Assembly: GCF_023065955.2 (NCBI RefSeq)
Contig: NW_026622808.1
Location: 40,188,475 to 40,252,474, forward strand
Source: Ursus arctos
Lineage: Eukaryota > Chordata > Mammalia > Carnivora > Ursidae
Direction of reading: 5' to 3'
DNA length: 64,000 bases
Under the pieces are notes generated by a model, which was not told the origin of the DNA, did no database searches, and saw nothing but the letters and a program-made list of their open reading frames with translations. Positions 21,560 to 33,865 of this stretch are shown here, piece after piece. Positions within the stretch are counted from its first letter, which is position 1, and the number at the start of each line of letters is the position of its first letter. A program made the translations under genes and the position numbers.

Positions 21560-21763
21560 TGGGGTTGGTGCTTGGGTGGTTCAGTTGGTTGAGTGCCTGA
21601 CTCTTAATTTTGGCTCAGGTCGTGATCTCAGTGTCGTAAGATTGAGCCCCGTGGCACGCTTTGCGCTGGGCATGGACCCTGCTTAAGAGTCTTTTTTTTC
21701 TCCCTCTGTTCCTGCCCCTCCCCCTCAAAAAAAATGAAAATAAAAAATAAAAATAAAAAAAGA
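21560..21763 (+). mobile_element. Can-SINE
   Basis: 'ttggtgcttgggtggttcagttggttgagtgcctgactc' to an A-rich tail. Near-perfect target duplications AGTAAAAAGTGG (21548-21559) and AGTAAAAAGTTG (21764-21775). Confidence 0.9.
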
Positions 21764-22214
21764 AGTAAAAAGTTGAATAGTCCCGAAATGATATATGGTT
21801 GCGTTTTAATGGACTGCTGCTTTTAAACATGAGGAGACAAAAATGGAATACAGGAAGAATTCTGATTATATTAGGACTGAATCATGGAAGTTCCTTGTTT
21901 CCCTTTTCACATGTCGGTCTGTCGTGGCTACTTGCCCAACAATCGCTATAAGCTCCAGATTTGGAGAAGGTATTCTTTAGATACTGTCTAGGCCCTTGCT
22001 GTCATGTCTAATAGTGGTGGTGGTGGAGGGGGGTTACCAAGAAATTTTATTCTCTTATCTGAAATGTAGAAATTTAGGGGAGACAAATTTAAGAGTTAGA
22101 AACTCTCTGTTCTGTGAACTGTAGGGGAAGGAAGTTAATATTGTTGAGCAAAAATGTGCCAAGCCCCTTCCTGTCCTACTGCATTCCACATCCTAACCTT
22201 TCCATACAGGTAGC

Positions 22215-22340
22215 AGTATCTCCATTTTGCAGATAGGGAGCTGGGGCTCAGAGAGGTTGGGTAACTTATTCAAGGTCACACAGATGGTAAATTACCAGAG
22301 CCCCAGAGATCCTGGTCATCTGATTCCAAGTCTAACTCCA
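22215..22340 (+). mobile_element. MIR-class fossil
   Basis: 'ctccattttgcagatagggagctggggctcagagaggttgggtaacttattcaaggtcacacag' has the typical wording of this ancient family. Confidence 0.65.
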
Positions 22341-22489
22341 CTGTCCTGGGATGCAGCCCTCGGAAAGAGCAGTGGGGGTGCGATTGGAGGGAGAGGATTG
22401 GGTGGCAGGGGGAGTGCCAGAATTGTGACATTGGTTTCAGAAAGACTGTGGGGGCAAATCTGGAGCTGGGAAGTTGATCTCAAAGTTCT

Positions 22490-23560
22490 CTGGCTTTGGG
22501 TTTGAGGTTCTTGGAGCCAGTACAGTGGGACTGAAGACCCTAAGGCTACAGGATCTCGGTTGATGGTTCTCAGGGGTGAAAGCTGTTAAAAGAATTCCAC
22601 CAAGTAAATCTGAAGATCTAATAGGCAGTATTAAGTGATTCATGATTCACCAACAACCCAACCAGCAAGTAGAAAGGAGCTCTGAGGAGCTGTACAAAAA
22701 GGAAGGTTTTTATAGGAAGGAGGGTGGAGCAAGGAAGTTATTAGCAAAAGAAAGGATTATTTCAGGCAAGGTCACTTTCCCTTAGGGGAAAGAGCAGGGG
22801 GTCTTACCAGGCAAATTACCTCATCTTCCGTTGGTGCAGGGGTGGGGGTGGAATGAATAGTTTGCGTGTCAGATTACTTCACTGGTGCTGGCCAGAAAAT
22901 TCGTGATGGTTAAAACTACATTTCTGGGAGAGGTTGAAACCACAGTTAGGTTAGATAGTAAGCCTGGTTTAGGGGTGTAGCCTAGCATAGGTGACTCCAT
23001 TTTGGGTCTATGGTTTTCTTTTTGACAAGGCCTTGTGGCTGGGGCCAAGGGTGGAGGATGGAGTCTGGGACCGAGGCCCGGTTTTTAGGATCCCCAGTTC
23101 CAAGAGCTTGGGTCTGAGGGTCCTGGAGTCCAAAGGCTCCAACTGTGGGGTCCAATTCTGAGGACCCAGCTCTTAGGTTCTTGGGTCTGAAAAGCCAGGA
23201 TCAAGGGTTCAGTAAAACCTGAATCTTAGGGGCTTGTTTTAGAAAGTTTCCGGGTCTGCAGGGCTCAGATTGAGGGTTTCATCTTGAAGGTCCCTCTCCT
23301 GGGTCTTAGGGTCCTTGGGCCCGGGAGGCCTGGGTGGGAAAGGTCCAGCTGTAAAGGTCTCAAGTCTGGCAGTACTGGCTTCGAGGGTCTAGAGCTAAAA
23401 GCCCAACATTGCGAGGCTTGGTTTGGCAATCTTTGGGCCTGAGGATTCCTGGATCGGAGGGCTCAGGATGCCATGTCTTCGATCTGAGGGTCTCTGGACG
23501 TGGTGGCTTCGGGTGGAGTGTCCTCAGGCTGGATGCTAAGGGTACGGGTCTACGGGCTTA
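22490..23560. repeat. Degenerate G/T-rich minisatellite-like array
   Basis: Variants of GGGTCTGAGGGTCCTTGG with a GGCT/CCAGG spacer recur many times, mainly 23080-23530 and again at 22495-22585. An unrelated block at about 22590-23035, which may be an old LTR fragment, separates the two parts. It leads directly into the PXK CpG island. Confidence 0.6.
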
Positions 23561-23605
23561 TGCGAGGAGCCGGGAAACGGGCGTCCAGGGCAGCGGCCAC
23601 CGTGG

Positions 23606-23760
23606 CAGTGTGGCGCTAGGACCCCGCGGGAGGCGGCGCCGGGAAGGGCGGCAAGTGTTGACAGCGACGGCGTCGGAATAGCCGGCGCTAGGACCCCGCA
23701 AGCGCGGCGGGTGGCGGCGGCGCGTGGGGCGGCGCGTGTTGACAGCGGCGGCGGCGGCGG
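23606..23760 (+). repeat. Imperfect tandem duplication in PXK 5' region
   Basis: GGCGCTAGGACCCCGC occurs at 23612-23627 and 23684-23699 (offset 72); GTGTTGACAGCG occurs at 23655-23666 and 23736-23747 (offset 81). Two units thus differ by about 9 bases of GC-rich filler. Confidence 0.85.
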
Positions 23761-23849
23761 TGGCGGCTGCAGAGCCGGGCGGACGGCGGGAGTCGGCGCC
23801 CCTGGTTCCTGCCCCTGGTGTCGAGGCGGTGGCGGACGGGCGTCCGGGG

Positions 23850-23951
23850 ATGGCCTTCATGGAGAAGCCGCCGGCCGGCAAGGTGCTCCTGGACGACACG
23901 GTGCCGCTGACAGCAGCCATCGAGGCGAGCCAGAGCCTGCAGTCCCACACG
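23850..23951 (+). CDS. PXK: PXK exon 1 (coding part)
   Basis: Encodes MAFMEKPPAGKVLLDDTVPL and then TAAIEASQSLQSHT. Donor ACG|GTGCGC at 23951/23952 leaves phase 0. The reading frame is open upstream through the GC-rich leader but has no in-frame ATG there. Confidence 0.96.
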
Positions 23952-26900
23952 GTGCGCGGCCGGCCGGTCGGGCGGGCGGCGCGGGGCGGCCCCGGGCCGC
24001 GAGAGGGCTTCGGGCGGCCCGGCGCGGGCCGCGCAGGGTCGCCGGGGCGGGGGCCGGGGCCGGGGGTCGGCGGCCCAGGCCGGGAGGGTAGTGCCGTGGC
24101 CGTGGCTCTGGGTCAGGGGCCCCGGGGCCCAGGTGAACTGAGGTCTGCAGGGGCCGGAGGTGGGGATCGCATCCCCCTGGGCCAAGCAGGAGGAGGGGCT
24201 CGGCGGTGCTGCTTCGAATAGTAGGCGGTGTTGGATTCCCGGGCCCACCTTGGCCAGGCGGAGTAAAGGGAACACTTGGGACCCTCTCCTCCACTTCAGC
24301 CCGCGGTCAGCCTTCTCTTTGGGGCCGCTGAGTTTTCCTCCCTACAGCTGGGGATCTGAGTGGCGGCGATGTGGATGTGCCTGGCCAAATGGCAGTGTGA
24401 CTTTAGAGCCTACTTGTTGGGATAGCAGAGTGTAAACTGGCTGGGGTCTGCAGCCCCAGTTGCTGGGCAGCTGCCTGGCCTAGGCGCAGGGAAATGGTGA
24501 GGGAGGCAGTCTGGGGTCTTGCTGAGGCAGGTGTATGAGTGTGCTCCTTCCCTCCTCTAACCTGCTCTTTAGTGGGCAATGGTAGCATTCTTTTGAGTTT
24601 AAAATCCACTGGAGTAGCATAAAGGAGTAATAGGTCCTCATAGTAAACACAGGCAGGGTTCATTTCTGTTACATATACTGTCTTTTATGGGTCTTTAAAA
24701 CCAGGATTGTTTTCATTTGCCTGTACCTTTTTTTTTGAAAAGCACACTGTGCATTATAATTTACAAGCAATAAACCTAGGAACTAGCAGAAAAACAGGAG
24801 CTGCCAGCCAGTGAGACTTTGTTTGGGAAATAATGAATGGGGAGAAAGAGATTCCTTAAATTGTAATGTTTTGTCAGGTCACCAAATCAGATTCCGGCTC
24901 AGAGGCTTGTTTGTTTACCATTGCAGTGTGTTTAGGGTTCATCATCTGGAGGCTAAAGCCCCACAATAGCCTTCTGTTTCTCTTTTTGTTCAAGCTGTTC
25001 TGGTGACTTCAAAGAGATCTTTTATTCTGTTGTATTAAAGTGGGACTTTTTTGAACCTCAGTTTCCTCTTCCGACAGCCATGCTTTATAGGGTTTGTATT
25101 GTTCAAAGTGTTCATTTCCAGTTAGGAAAATGATTATATTTTTTAAAAGTGTATTTTATTTTATCGTTTATCTTTAATCCTGTTTTACAGACTTGGGAGA
25201 AGGCACTGTGTTGGACAGAATTTTTACCCTCTGTAATGTATACTTATGGGAGTATGGGTTCAAGGTTGAAATTTAGGGCAGGTAGTCAAGAATAAATTCT
25301 GCTATTAAATTAGATTTTTGACTTGACTTTTGGCAAGAAAATCTTACAAACTTTCGGGGAGAGGGGTTGAGTCCTTTAGGTGTATTTTGTGCTGAAAGTA
25401 AAGAGACGCTTATAAATGCTCACAGATCATTTCTTTCAGGAAGCATTCCGTGATGGCCACTGTCCCAAGTCCTGTGCTCGCTTCCACCTTAACTGAGATC
25501 AGTTTATTCTGTAGTTACTTTTTTTAGTTTTCTTCTCCACCAGGTTATGAGAGGAGGGGCAGGGGCTTAATTTTGGGTCCCAGACCGAGGTGTCTGATAG
25601 GATTTCATATGTGTTTGTTGACTGAATAAACGAATGAATTGCAACCTTACTTTGCCTCTTTTTTGTTTGTGTAAAATGGTAGTGGTGAGAATTGGAACAA
25701 CGTGGCATCTGAGGTGCTAAGTTAAGGGGTCAGCGCTTCCGCAAGGTAGTGAAAGATATAATAGGATTCCATTTGTACTGCAGAGCTTTTCTTTAAGAAA
25801 TAAAATAATTTAGAGTAGAGAATGGGAGTCCCTATAATGATGACTGATCACAAAAGACAGTGACTCACAGGAGACCCATAGAGGCAGATGTGGTGGAGTA
25901 AGGAACACTGTAGCATTGTCTTACGCAATTTTTGACTGCTCTATGTTCTTGTCATTATAGCTGTAGAATTAAAGACTGGGAAATGTTGCATCAGCCCTGA
26001 ACTTTATTGAGAAAATCATATGCTGATGCAGACTTTCTGGATTATTAGCCCCTTATGAGTAAGTCCCTTTAAAACAGGAACTGTTGGAAATTATTTTGGA
26101 AAGAAGTAGTTGTTAATGGTGGCATATGGAAGAAAAGAGCATTGTTTTCTTTTGGGAAAACTGACGGTGGCTTTCCTACTTGTTAGCTGAAGGGAGATGG
26201 TGTCCCAAAAGTCAGAGGGCAGTCCTCCCTCTGAAATGCTGAAGAATGGAAGTTGCTCCTTGGCTATAGGTTGGAAACATACAGAGAGAGTATATAGTAG
26301 ACGGACTTTGAGTTGGAAGAGGCAAGACGTTAATACAGTTTTGGGCAGACATTTGCTATTCTGTGACATTGGTTGGGCAAGTCACAAAAAGGTTAACTTT
26401 TTGATGGGTAGTTTGATGTTGTAAAGAGGGTAATAAATGCCTGCTCTGCCTGCCTTCCAAGGTTGTTACAAAGATCAAATGAAATAGTCTTTATGAAGTA
26501 ATTTGTAAAGGGCATTTCCTTCTTCTTCCAGCTGTTCACTCCCTGGTGAAATAACATCCAAAGCGTTAAACATGGTAACTTGTTATTATTGTAAATAGCT
26601 AATTTCTGTCCATAGTTCCTTACCTTTATCGAGGTTGTTTAGCTTTGGGAAACAGAATTTACAGCAGAATATTTTAGGTTACATAGGATTTAAAATTTAT
26701 GGACTTGGGAGGGAAAAATTCTGTGGATTGGAAAATACAGATGCCAGGATGGAGGGAACACAAGGTCACCACCAGAAAGGCATCTTTGGATGAGAAACTG
26801 GCAGAGAGGGCACAGATGGGTAGATGATTCTGTTCCTGACTGTGGTTTGAATGATTTTATTTTCACTTTTATGGAGCACAATGAATTTGGCTTCAGGAAA

Positions 26901-28428
26901 TAGACCAGGCCTCTGCTGCAAGGAAATGAAACTTCCCTAAAATCAGAAGGGACCATAGTTAGGGAGGATGCTTTCAGCCTGGGGTGGGAGGAAAGGGAAG
27001 GACTTTTCCGAACAAAAGGAATTTGAATAAAAAGCTGTACAGGTGAATTGTGGGAAAGTATGGGGGGGGACGAAGGGAAGACAAGGGAAATATAGACGTT
27101 CTTGGTGACATGAAAGGGAAAACTTCTAAAAATCAATAGACTGGGAAAATGCTTACCTAGCTGAAATGGAAACCAGAGGAAACCGACAGTTTTGGAGAGG
27201 GTTGTTATCAAATATGCTTATCAGATTTGTGCTGGTCAGGGCGCTGCGGCGTGCTAGCACTTCATCTCGGTTTCCTCCTGTTTAAAATACTCTTCTGTGA
27301 GGTTCATTTACTCTGCATTTGGTGCATTTTGTTCTTGAGAAACAAAAGATAATTCTAGTGATATTTGAGGCATAACATTTTTTAAATCTGGGGAAGATAA
27401 TATTACACGTGGAGATCTTTACTGAAATTGGGTCTCTCTTTGAACCTTTGATTTTCGGAAACTATTCCTGCACAGTTTATTTATTCAGCAGTACTCGTTA
27501 ATTCAGCAGAAATGTGTTGGGTACCTACTGCGTGCCAGACATATGCTGGAGATCTGGTGGTCCGCTAGACAGCTCCTGCTTGCATTGAGTGTTTGTTCTA
27601 TGGGATTCTGAGGTCTTCCGTTTCCCAAGGTGTAGACAAGTCAGTCAGAGTCTTTACCTGTCGTAACACAGATGGTTTTGAAGTTCCTTTTGTGGCTTGG
27701 ATTATTGAGCCTCAGCTTTTTAATCAGTGGCCTTTTTTATGTAGTCTTTTAAACTCTGTTCACACATCGTCAGAATACCTATTCAAATGTTATGCCAAGT
27801 CAGCAAACCTCATTGCCTTCAGAGCCTGACATATTAGGCAACCCAGTACTCAATATTAGGATCTACCTGGGCTTCCTTTTGGAATGCTGTTTGGAAGTTT
27901 CTCTAGAATTCCAAGTTATACTGAATACTTTGAAAAATTCCTTGAAGATATTTACATAGGCAAATGCAGACCGAATGATAATTCCTCATTTTATAGTAAG
28001 ATAATAAGTTTTTTTGAAACTTTTTTTTTTTTTAAGATTTTATTTCTTTATTTGAGAGAGTGAGTGAGAGAGATGAGAGAGCGCACACAGAGGGAGAAGC
28101 AGACTCCCCACTGAGCAGGGAGCCCAATGCGGGGGGGGGGGGGGGGGGGGGGGGGGGGCTCCATCCCAGGATCCTGGGATCAGGATCTGAGCTGAAGTCA
28201 GACGCTTAACTGACTGAGCACCCAGGCGCCCCAAGTTTTCTTGAACTCTAATCACTTGTCTTCTACTTGGTTATGTATTTTTCCCCACTTGTTTTTGAAA
28301 CCTGTGATGGATGCAGTTGCAAAAGTCTGAGTTGGAACCTTTTGGATAATGGTAATTAGTTAATTTAAAGATTGTAAATAAACTGTACCTATTGAAGTCA
28401 GTTTTTTGCAGACTGATTTAGGGGCTGG

Positions 28429-28459
<31 letters not shown>

Positions 28460-28494
28460 GGAGATTGAGCGCCCAAGAGGGGAGGGGTAGAGGA

Positions 28495-28528
<34 letters not shown>

Positions 28529-31500
28529 CCTTAAGCAGGCTTCACGCCCAGCTCAGAGGCTGATCTCACAACCCCGATATCATGACCTGAGCCGAAATCA
28601 AGAGTCAGACGCTCAGCTGCTTAACCCACTGAGCCACACAGGGGCCCCTAGGGGCTGGTGATTCTTAATCCTCATTTATCACCTCTTTTGAGGATTATCC
28701 CACTAGGAAGACTTTTTGTAGTAGGAATACAAATAAGAAGCTGGCTGTAGTTACTTGGAAGAAACAGGATTCTGGGGCTGAAGTTTATTTTAGGAAAAAA
28801 GATCTTATGTGTTTTGCTCCTTAGGGGAGTATCGTAAATATTCACCCATGTCTACACAGCTTCCGTATAGTTTGTGATCTTAATAAGATTGTTCAAAATA
28901 TTGATTGTTGGTTGATGGTCTAAATGGGTTCATTTGGGCCAACTAGAACAAACCTGTTTTCTACTGAGGCAGGTAGTGGTTCCTTTTCAAGCTGCTAGAC
29001 TATTCTGAGTGGCTTCACATGAAATGAAGCTCCTTTATGTTCCAGCTTTGGTATCCTGAAGACAGGAGAGCTGGACTCGAGCATTGTTTTAGAACTCAGA
29101 AGTGTTTGAGTGCTTGGGGGTGTTGTAGAAGGGAGACTAATAGGTTTTTCCATTGTTTTTCCCCTGAAACTCGAAGTCATCCTTGTCGGTGGCTTCTTTC
29201 ACAAGTAGGATGCACATGGTAGGGGAAATGAAGGTATGACTGTCTTCAGAGGAGATGACAGGGCCCTTCATTTTCAGTTTGAAATTTTGACTAAGGACTA
29301 AGGGACAAGCACTTTATCTGGGGTAAATACTTGGACTTCTGGAGGGGAAGAGTTTGTGCAGATTGGCCATTTAGTCTCCAGCTGATCTTGCTGACTACCA
29401 AATTTGGGGTGAGTCTGGCCATTTCCGGCTGAAGATGAAGCTGTCAAGTATTTCCTCCTGCTTACTGAAAGAGTACATTGTTACTGTTGTCTTCAAATAA
29501 TTGAGTAGTTATTTTTTGGTGGCTGAGAGGGTATTCCTGTTAGTATAATATTTGTTTGGGGAACCCATTGCAAGAGGAGTCTTCTAGAAATTTTTTTCCC
29601 CCTAGTAACAGCTTTATATGTAATTCACATACTGTACAATTTACCCATTGACTATACAAATCAACATAAGTATATTCACAGAGTTGTGTACCTATCTCCG
29701 TAATCAGTTTTAAAATTTTATGTATTTATTTGAGAGAGAGAGTGGGGGTCGGGGGAGGGGTGGGGGGGGAGAAGAGCAGGGAGAGAGAATCCTCAAGCAG
29801 ACTGCCTGCTGAGCACAGAGCCTGAAGCAGGGGTTGATCCCAAAACCCTGAGATCATGACCTGAGCCTAAATCAGGAGCTGGCTACTTAACTGACTGAGC
29901 CACCCAGCCCCCCCCTTTTTTAAGATTTATTTATTTATCATAATCAACTTTAGAACATTTTCATTACCCTGAAAGGAAGCCCCATACTGTTTAGCCATCA
30001 CCCTAGGAAGTTTGTAACATTGCAGGATGCTAAACTCAGCACACATTCTTAGCACAAGCTCTTTATCTCTCTGGGTTTACCTCCTTTTGCAATATTATTA
30101 GAGGGACAAATTCTCCATAAATGCTCCTATACATGTTTGGATAACCTCCCAGAACCTCCCCGGCCTGAAGCCTACTCTTAGGCAGTGAATCTTAGGGTAA
30201 GAATCACTGCTGGAGAAGGTTTTCTAAACTGCAGACTCGGAGAAGAAGCATGCGTCTAAACATTTCACCTTGCTGCATATGAACCCTGCTTTCAGGAAGC
30301 CCTGGCTTGGGAACAATAGATGAATTCGGTCCTGTTGGTGTGAAGGAGTTACTCCGGGTTGCACCTCGCCTGGTGCATCGCGCTGTGGGTGCCGAGGTGA
30401 CTTACGAGAGCAGCCCAGCGGAAGGGCAGAGGGCTGTGTGCTGGAGAGCAGGGTGTGTGCGCCCCTGGCCAGCTCTCTGTGGATGGCATCTCAGCAAGGC
30501 TGCCCGCATTTCTTCCGTGTGGCTCCCCAGAAACTGGTCATTTCTCCTTAGTTCGGTCGAGGTGGTGGGAGCAGGGAGTGAATAGAGTGCTGGTGTGGGA
30601 CAGCCCTGGGTCTAAAACGTCTGAGGTGCAAAGGGAAAGCAGCATTTGTTCAGGCCTTCCTTTGAGCCTGTCCTTCGCCCAGGTGACAGGGGACTGGTGG
30701 GCGGGGACACAGTGCACTTTAGTCCGGATCGGGTGGGGGGTGGGGATGGAGCCTGAAGCGGGCCTGCTCACCCCACACCTCTAGTCAGGCCAAGTGTCTG
30801 GCCGGCAGGACCGCACTCACTGTCCCCCGGAGCACAGGGAAGGGCTGGCTGCCGCGTTGCCATGCTCTGTGCGTCTCTGCCTGGGACCCTGTAGATCACC
30901 ATGCTCACTTCGAGCCTTCCGCTCCTGACTCCATGCTGCTTCTGGAGCTCCGGCTCACCGACGGGCGCTGCGGTCGGTGCTGGGGAAGCCCTGGTGAGCA
31001 GGCCCGGCTCCAGGAGCTCGGAGGCTACTGAGCCTCTGTGCAAGCAGGACACACCTCTGGCCCTTCCCACTCCGTAGATGATAAGGGGCACTCGGGCAGC
31101 TTGTTCTGCCTCTGTCCATGTCTTTCCCTTTGAGGTTTGTTCTGCGACCCCCCCCCCCAATCCAGCCTTTCACGTCTATGTATTGTCACTTTGATTCCAT
31201 TTCAAACTGGCACATTCCCTAGCATGTAGATAGTAAGCATTCAGTAAGTAAGTGGATTTGTTGTGTGATTGCAGTTATCTGAGCTGCAACTCAGGGAACC
31301 CTTCCTGTGGACAGCTGGATATGCTTTGCTTTTTTCTTTTTTTTAAGATTTTATTTATTCATTTGAAAGAGAGAGCACAAGTGGGGGAGGGGGGGAAGCA
31401 GATTCCCCACTGGGAGCCTGACGTGGGGCTCAGTCCCAGGACCCTGGGATCATTACCTGAGCTGAAGGCAGACACTTAACTGACTGAGCCACCCAGGCGC

Positions 31501-33822
31501 CCCATGAAGCTGACTATGCTTTTCCTTCCTCTGAAATTCCCATTCAGCTTTATTGGTTCTAAACGTGCAAGCATCTTCCATACCTGTTCGTTCGTTTCTC
31601 TTTACTTCTTTCTTTCTTTCTTTCTTTTAGATTTATTTATTTATTTTAGAGAGAGAGAGAGAGAGCGCGCACATGCAGGGGGCAGGGGAGGGCCGGGGGA
31701 GAGGGAGAAAGAATCTCAAGCAGACTCAGTGCTGAGCATGGAGCCTGACGCAGGACTCGATCTCATGACCCTGAGATCATAACCTGAGCAGAAACCAAGA
31801 GTCGATGGTTAACCGACTGTGCCACCTAGGCACCCCCATACCTGTTATTTCTTACTACTTTGTTTTCTATTTATAATCTTCCCCTCCCACACATGTGAAT
31901 GTGTAAGGCAGGAGCAGAGGGACAATACCTTAATGACCTTGGACTAATGCTTTGATCTCTCCAGCCTGTTTTCTTGTAAAGTGTGGATAGTGAGAGTCTG
32001 TTAGTGCTGCTGTGAGGATTAACTGAGCTCACACATGGAACGTTCTAAACAGAGCTCAGCACATAAGTGTCAGCTGTTTTGATGTAGTGTATTACCTCTG
32101 TATTTGCCAGAACACTAGTTAAACTTTTTAGGTACTAGTGCTTGTCAAGTATGTTCAGCGGAAAAAGAATTACTTATTTAAAAGTTTCTCTTGCTGCCAG
32201 CTATGACTGCTTTGCTAACAAATGGCAAAAGAGACAGTGACATGTCAAAGAGCAACTCCCTTGCCGCCTTTTTCTTTTTCGTTCTGAAGGAACCTGTTTT
32301 GATAGCCCGGCTGGGGGGGGGTGGTGGGGATGCAGCACGGGTCCCCTTCTGGGGCCTGCCTGGTAGCAGAGCTGGCTGTTGGTGTTCAAAGGCAGCGGAA
32401 GAGGTGGGGGAGGCAAATGGGCAGGCCACAGGGTTCGGCCACTGAACTGGCAGATGTGCTCCCAGAGGCCGGGCCTGAAGGGAGGGGGGGCCCCTGGCAA
32501 ATGCCCATTTCAGCTCTTCACATCGCAGCTTTTGTTCGTCAACAGCATCCGTGTACGCACATTTGACCTCTGGCCGCAGGTTGACAAAATAAGATAGAAA
32601 GCCCTCTGCTTTGTTCTTTCCCCTGCCAAGTAGACCGTGCCCGCTGACATTCGTGAGGGGGCAGGCTGGGGGGCAGCTGACATCAGAACACCGCTTCCTG
32701 AGAAACCCACTTGTATTCTGTAGAGCACCGCGGACTTCCTTTCCCTTAAGTGCCACGCACCAGTAGTCGGGCTGTGGGCACACACACCAGGTTTGGGGGC
32801 CTTTCAGTCCGAAGCACAGCACTCCTTCCTTGTCGGAAAGCCTCTGCGGGGTTGGGAACCTTAGCAAGCACCTATGAGGAGTCTCCTGTGAGCTGGGCAC
32901 TGGGCCGTGTATTAAGATAAAAAGATGAATGAAGCAGGGAGCTTATATCCTGGTAGAGGTGGCAGACGTATAAGCCAAAGACGAAGTGAGGTGTTGAAAG
33001 TGCCAGCCCGGGACTCCTGGGTGGCTCAGTTGTTAGGCGGCTGCCTTCGGCTCAGGTCATCATCGAGGGTCTGGGATCAAGCCCCGCGTCTGGCTCCCTG
33101 CTTAGGGAGCCTGCGTCTCCTATCCCTCTGCCTGTAGCTCCCCCTGCTTGTGCTCTCTCTGTCAAATAAATAAAAATAAAATCTTTTTTAAAAAAAGAAA
33201 AAGTGCCAGCCCGCCTGGGAGCGGTGAGGGGCAGTAGGAGTGGCTGCAGCCACCCAGGTCCTCCTGGGGGTTTGGGCTTGACAGCCTTTCAGAGAACAGG
33301 TTCTGAATCAGCACTCTCCAGGTTTCTGAACTTGCAAACTCCTTTCATAGTACTACTGAATTGTAACCCCCCAAAAGTGATTTTGAATTAAAAATGTTTT
33401 ATTCAGACCAGTACATTATTAAAAACTATATTAATGTTTGGGATCTGAATTACAGTGTTTTTTGAAATATGAGAGGCAGTGAGAATTGTGGTAAGATGAA
33501 TATAGCTTACGGCACTGATCATGGCCTTCTTCAGACAATTTGCAGAATTACCAACTTTATGGTTGTCACTTCTCGTATGTCTCACTAACTTCTCACTTAA
33601 CTCGTATTTTACCATTGGCATTCCTAATAAAGCCTATCTTTAGTCATGGGTGTAAATGAAACCATGTATGACTCAGAGCAAAATCAATTAAAAAGCTGTG
33701 TAGTAGCCAAAACCATGATAAATCAAATAAACCATGAACACACTCATCTGATTTCTATGACTGGCCTCATGTCTCCTGTGTGTTCACTTGGAGGCTCTTA
33801 GTCCGTTCTTGGTTAAAGGGAG

Positions 33823-33865
<43 letters not shown>

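Larger units (their letters stand above)
15974..23400 (+). other. RPP14-HTD2 3' UTR and intergenic space to PXK
   Basis: No coding exon is seen. The first part is 3' UTR of the bicistronic mRNA, but its end is uncertain. Then come Can-SINEs (16985, 17880, 18095, 21560), MIR-like and old L1 fossils, and unique AT-rich sequence (18600-20900) in which I recognise nothing. A weak CTCF-like sequence GCACTAGAGGGCAA is at 17492-17505. Confidence 0.7.
23540..24120 (+). promoter_or_regulatory. PXK CpG island promoter
   Basis: Very GC- and CpG-rich, no TATA box, containing PXK exon 1 and its 5' UTR. It has a (GGC)n stretch at 23744-23768 and an imperfect tandem duplication of about 72-81 bp. Confidence 0.9.

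Noticed and set aside
23724..24221. Long frame reading through PXK exon 1 into intron 1
   Set aside because: It starts with GTG and runs past a clear donor site at 23952. The open frame comes from GC richness. Non-AUG extension of PXK cannot be excluded but has no support.
23688..24294. GC-rich frames on the - strand of the CpG island
   Set aside because: CpG islands lack stop codons by composition. The translations are low-complexity Pro/Arg/Ala text.
26690..27211. 173-codon frame on the - strand in PXK intron 1
   Set aside because: It begins with TTG rather than ATG, shows no recognised domain and sits in intron.
32178..32900. Longest open frame in the window (240 codons, - strand) in PXK intron 1
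   Set aside because: It opens with GTG and has no ATG until near its C-terminal end. The composition reflects local GC bias, and the product resembles no family I know.
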